Source of the DNA: Calliphora vicina
Taxonomy: Eukaryota > Arthropoda > Insecta > Diptera > Calliphoridae
Assembly: GCF_958450345.1 (NCBI RefSeq)
Contig: NC_088780.1
Coordinates: 129,842,226 to 129,906,225, forward strand
DNA: 64,000 nt
Direction: 5' to 3'
The notes below the pieces were generated by a model. The model searched no databases, was not told where the DNA came from, and saw only the letters and a list, made by a program, of their open reading frames with translations. The translations under genes and the position numbers were made by a program. Below are positions 59,580 through 64,000 of this stretch, in pieces. Position 1 is the first letter of the stretch. Each line of letters opens with the position of its first letter.

Positions 59580-61554
59580 GCTGTATCAGTTGAGAATGGC
59601 CGGACCGATTTATATTTCTTTTAAATGTTGGTCATAGTCCAACATAAGTTTTTACGGAATGAAAAATTGACCATGCCCACTTTTTTCGTTTTATCTAACA
59701 TCGGAAAACGGCTACACCGATTTGTCTAATTTTTTGTTTAAATGTTCGTAGTTATCCAATTTAAGTTTCTACTGAAGGAAAAATTGACCACGCCCACTTT
59801 TTTCGATTTATCTAAAATCGAAAAACGGCTGCACCTATTTGGCTAATTTGTTTTTAAATGTTCGTAGTAAAATTGTAAGAAAAATAAAGCGAAACTGTTT
59901 ATAAAAACTTAAATAATTTTTTGAAAAATAAATTTTATACATACATTTTATTGCCTATCCATAATTGTTTACAATTTTTAAATCGGTATTAAAATGTGTG
60001 AGCTAGAGGTACTAAAGTACTACGACCTACCCTAACACAGTTTCAAAATAACTTTAAAAAATTTGAGGGTGTTTCAAAATCTTTGAAAATGGTTTTAGTA
60101 TGTCCTCACCTACGCCTACAACTACCATTGGATCGCTTTTCAAGCTCCGACAAAAAGTATTATTTTGTAGCAGAGTGTTATTAATTAAAATTCGAAAACG
60201 AGATCACGAGAAAATATCCATTGAAATAATATTACATACAAAATAAAATTACTCATTCGTTGTCATATAAAAAAATTTATTTAGAGGATGCAAACACATT
60301 TTTTATATAAGAGGATTCCCTAAACTTTAAAAATCTAATTAAAAGTATGTATTTCAGTGTTGTCTACATTCTAAATCCGCTAATAACTTGGCAAATAAGC
60401 GCTTAATCAAGAAAAGTAGCTCGATCTGTGATCACTCATATTTCTGTTCAAAAATCGATATTTTTATATAAAAACTCACAATATCCAAATTCGTTAATAA
60501 CTTGGAGAATAAGCTTTTAATCAAGAAAAGGAGCTCGATTTTTTATATAAAAACTCAAAATATCTAAATTTGCTAATAGCTTGGCCAATGAGCGTTTAAT
60601 CAAGAAAAGGAGCTCGATCTGTGATCACTCTCCTTCGATCACTCTCCTTCTCCAAAAATCAATTTTTTTTATATAAAACCTCAAAATATCTAAATTTGCT
60701 AATAACTTGGCCAATAAGCGTTTAATCAAGAATGGGAGCTCGATCTGAAAAATGTATTTTTTTTATATAAAAACTGAAAATATCTAAAATTGTTAGTAAC
60801 TTGGCCAATATGCATTTAATCAAGAAAAGGAGCTCGATCTTTGATCACTCATATTTCTGACCAAAAATCGATTTATAAGTAATCGATATAAAAACTCAAA
60901 ATATCTAAATTCGCTAATAACTTGGCGAATAAGCGTTTAATCAAGAAAAAGAGCTCGATTACTTATAAAAAAACCCAAAATATCTAAGTTCGCTAATAAC
61001 TTGGCCAATAAGCGTTTAATCAAGAAAAGGAGCTCGATCTGTGATCACTATATTTCTGACCAAAAATCGATTTTTTATATAAAAACTCAAAATATCTAAA
61101 TTCACTAATAACTAGGCCAATAAGCGTTTAATCAAGAAAAGGAGCTCGATTACTTATATAAAAATTCAAAATATCTAAATTTGTTAGCAACTTGTCCAAT
61201 AAGCGGTTAATCAAGAAAAAGAGCTCGATCTGTGATCACTCATATTTTTGGGCAAAAATCGATTTTTTATATAAAAACTTTTAGTTTTGTTGACAACAGA
61301 CTTAGGTTCTTTGTCTCTCAGTAACGCTTCTATGTATATTTTATTCTATGACCATAAGATTCATTGTACATATTTTAAAATCAAATGTAAATCCAACATA
61401 TCCCAAACCTGTATGAATAAAAATTATCATTCAACAATACGTTTATTTTATTTTTAACTATTTTTACCCATTTCAAACCACTTCTCACAAATTCAAAAAT
61501 CGAACACAAGAATTTTTTTAATTTGGACAGGACAGCGTCTGTCGGGGCAGCTAG
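59580..61554 (+). mobile_element. Helitron carrying an internal satellite array
   Basis: The 3' end has a short hairpin, gacagcgtctgtc (61531-61543), followed seven bases later by CTAG (61551-61554) and then T: the Helitron signature. The block gtatcagttgagaatggccg ... atgttggtcatagtccaaca (59590-59640) matches the 5' region of the Helitron at 1-612. It is followed by about two copies of a unit containing gaccacgcccactttttt (59680, 59795). The first bases of the 5' end are missing or diverged. The middle carries the 112/79-bp tandem array. There is no Rep/helicase sequence, so it is non-autonomous. Confidence 0.7.
60370..61288 (+). repeat. Tandem array with alternating long and short units
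   Basis: Successive tcaagaaa landmarks lie at about 60406, 60521, 60600, 60726, 60820, 60941, 61020, 61132 and 61211, giving spacings of 115, 79, 126, 94, 121, 79, 112 and 79. Short units lack the segment tctgtgatcactcatatttc plus tgaccaaaaatcga, so the repeat is organised as a long-short dimer of about 191-220 bp. Core words are ctaataacttggccaataag and gagctcgat. Confidence 0.9.
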
Positions 61555-63659
61555 TTTTCATATACATACATGCAGATTTAAGGTTATGTAAATCTTAACT
61601 TTTCTAAATTTATTTTAATAACATCGGACTAACCCTTTTTGAGTTATCATTAATTATGTGGAGAAACGTCTAACAAAATTAAAAATTTTACTTAAAATTT
61701 TTTAGGTAGCCATGATGCATCAAATCTATATAGTGGCAAGTCAAGTCTTTTTTTGCATTTGACCTGTGAAATCGAATAAAGCCAAAAAATTCTAGTTTTG
61801 CTTTGAAGTAAATGGCATTTTTCGAAAAGGAGTCCATTAATAAAGACAGCAAAAAATTATCGAAACGTAGGAAAATATTTGAATGAAACTTGAGTTTTAA
61901 TTAAATCGAAAGCGATAACCATATTAACTGAACAAAAACAGAAATAAGGAAGTTGATTAATATTTGGCTAATCAAATTTAATTTTCAAATCAATAAATAC
62001 TCATAAATAGGTACATTGCTATATAGGTAGCCATTTTTGTTATATCGTTCCTTTAAAATACTGTTAAATGAATACAACAACTTCAGTGTTTATCATGTTC
62101 AATTATTTTATACGCTCTTTAGATAAACTTCGAACAACAATGCTTGGCTTTTGTAATCTGCATTAAATACCCATAATTTTTAAATTTCGCATCCTATTGC
62201 TCACAAAAAGAAGGGAAAAAGAAATAAAAAACAAATACCTTAAAACAAATATAGTTTTATAGGATGAGATTAAAGATGATTAAAATAGCAAAAAGGAGAA
62301 TGTAGAGTATAGTCGTGAAAAGAACTAAAGAAAGAAAAACTTAATAAACATGATGCGTACGAACAGAAGAATTCAATTAAATAAAATTACAATTAATAAG
62401 TGTTGTTTTGTTATTTGATAGCAGTAGTACAAAGATGAATGGATAAGGATACGGCTACGCGGTGCAAACAGCGATGAAGCGATATTAAATTGGTCGTCTC
62501 TCAATCATTAATTTAATGTTGTTAATATGCCATGAACAGCATCAGCAGTGGCATTAAACAAACATGTTAAACATCTTGTCCGTACTTAAATTCTAAACGT
62601 GTTTGTAATTTTTTATATTTGGCGAGCTGTTGGTTGGCTTTAAAGGATCTCCATTACTCCACTGCACATTAGGTATGTAAGTAATTAATATTTTTTTTTA
62701 TTACAATACATTGTTTAAGAACAAGAGTATTAAAATATTTATTGAAATTTTTAATTAAATTTGTTTTTGTCTTAATACCAATTTATATTATCTAAAAGAT
62801 TTAATAAATTCATCTCAAATATTGGGTATATGACTTAAAAATGCGGGATTTACAACGAAGAGTCATTGCAACTATAGTCAAAATTAAAGTGTGTTTTAAA
62901 TTGAACCGACTTTAACTGGGTGCCACGTCAAATGTAGAAAATGTTTTCATACAATCTACAAACAAATATAGACAACGTGGCAACGCTGAATAGCTAACAT
63001 AGAAAAATAAAAAAAAAGGTAAACAATAAAAGTAACAACGAAATCTAAAGAAAAAAAGCAAATTGTGGTGGAAAAATGGAAAAAAATAAGATTAATATCA
63101 TAATTAGGATATTTTGGTTCTAATTTTATTGATAACTGTTCAATAATTGCAAAATCTCTGCCAATATCTTATAACATAAACATTTTTGACTTTTTGTCGA
63201 ACTTTTTTACTTGAGGAAGAACAGCTGATGCTGTTGTTAAATGAGTTAAAAACAGCTTCAGCTAGTTTGATATTTACAGTCGACTTTAAGGTCAAAAGTA
63301 TATTTTATATTGTCTATGGTAGACCTAAAGTCCACTCTTAAGTAAAGACGACTTTATTTCTCTTAAAATATACTTTATTTCTGACTATGATTATGGGCCA
63401 AAGATTTTTATACATCTATGTATATTAACTGCTTTGTAAATTGGATTCATAATTTTTCTATACATAAATTGCGTGTGTTTACTTTTTATTTATATACGAA
63501 AAAAATATCACTCATACGTATAATTAATGTATGCGCTGGTTAACACACGTTAAGTTTACCCAAATAAGTATGCACTAGATTGACTAATATTTTTGCTAAC
63601 TATCTCATACATGTAAAAATTACTCATACGCTTCGAAATTTCAAGAGAAGACAAATAAG
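61555..63659. other. No gene seen; one unusual GC-richer stretch
   Basis: Mostly AT-rich. 62430-62670 is more complex and has higher GC, ending cactgcacattaggtatgta, which contains an AG/GTATGT donor-like site. I cannot identify a reading frame, so it may be an untranslated exon, a regulatory block or chance. Confidence 0.4.
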
Positions 63660-63843
63660 CAGTGTTGCCAGTTTAGCCTTTTTGAGGCTAAATTTAGCCT
63701 TTTTATTTACTCTTTAGCCTCGAAATTTTGCTTTTAGCTTCGTGGCTTTTTTCTAGCCTTTTCTTAATTTCAAAATAGCCTTTTTTGAAATTAAAAAAGG
63801 CTAAAAATTTCGAGACTAAAGAGTAAATAAAAAGGCTAAATTT
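63660..63843. mobile_element. Palindromic MITE with CAGTGTTGCCAG end (right end lost)
   Basis: Starts cagtgttgccagtttagcct. The block 63690-63728 (aaatttagcctttttattta...) is repeated inverted at 63805-63843 with one or two mismatches, and an inner palindrome (aatttcaaaa / tttgaaatt) lies between. The matching outer right end is absent. Non-coding. Confidence 0.65.
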
Positions 63844-64000
63844 ATATTTGTGAACCATTTTCATTTTAATTCATTACTGATTTTCATTTAGCTTTTCAAC
63901 ATACTCAAGAATTGTGCAGTATTAAAAGAACAAATAACAATTGCCAATATCAAGTGGTTCAAAATGAAATAGAGTATTTTATATCTGAAAGCTTAAATGT

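Noticed and set aside
62918..62990. Right end of the CAGTGTTGCCAG element (ggcaacgctg at about 62979)
   Set aside because: It lies to the left of the only left-type end and in the wrong arrangement to pair with it.

Overview
The window is about 64 kb of AT-rich DNA with the look of a higher fly genome, probably a calyptrate such as a blowfly or house-fly relative. That placement is an inference from the mix of transposon families, the short 60-75 bp introns and a recurring ~1 kb dispersed repeat; no species marker is present. I recognise no complete host gene, no rRNA or tRNA gene, no CRISPR array and no bacterial-type operon. The sequence reads as intergenic or deep intronic DNA filled by layers of old mobile elements.

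Layout. 1-612 is the 5' end of a Helitron in reverse orientation carrying a ~112-bp tandem repeat, and the same Helitron family reappears at 59580-61554 with a recognisable 3' end. 1213-2346 is a hAT relic. 4113-8905 is a 4.8-kb, apparently perfect 11-bp satellite. 10950-17880 holds a repeat fragment (family R2), a piggyBac-like MITE, three TIR elements, a duplicated segment, a Tc1/mariner fragment and a hAT MITE. 18101-20617 is a 2.5-kb TIR element that contains three exon-like blocks with 60-74 bp introns, plus a nested 157-bp MITE. 22545-29365 holds R2 copies, MITEs, R1 repeats, a foldback element and a hAT element with a perfect target duplication. 31917-33572 is a second foldback copy joined to a hAT end. 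34450-41200 holds R1 repeats, one of them split by a pogo-like element, and a 5'-truncated RTE-like retrotransposon. 43610-58270 is mostly hAT relics, some nested, with a 458-bp near-perfect palindrome, a mariner relic and a Tc1-like relic.

Four hAT-type elements (28236-29365, 44136-45056, 49868-51637, 57762-58270) have exact 8-bp target-site duplications, and the RTE copy has an 11-bp one, so these boundaries are well defined. All recognisable transposase and reverse-transcriptase frames are broken. Possible host coding sequence is limited to weak candidates: a terminal exon at 42553-42635, an exon with a good splice donor ending at 58861, and a higher-GC reading frame at 54440-54817.

The most unusual objects are the indel-free 11-bp satellite, the Helitron with alternating long and short repeat units, the 2.5-kb element with intron-bearing exon blocks, and two classes of long inverted repeat able to form double-stranded RNA. 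I found no convincing new functional system.
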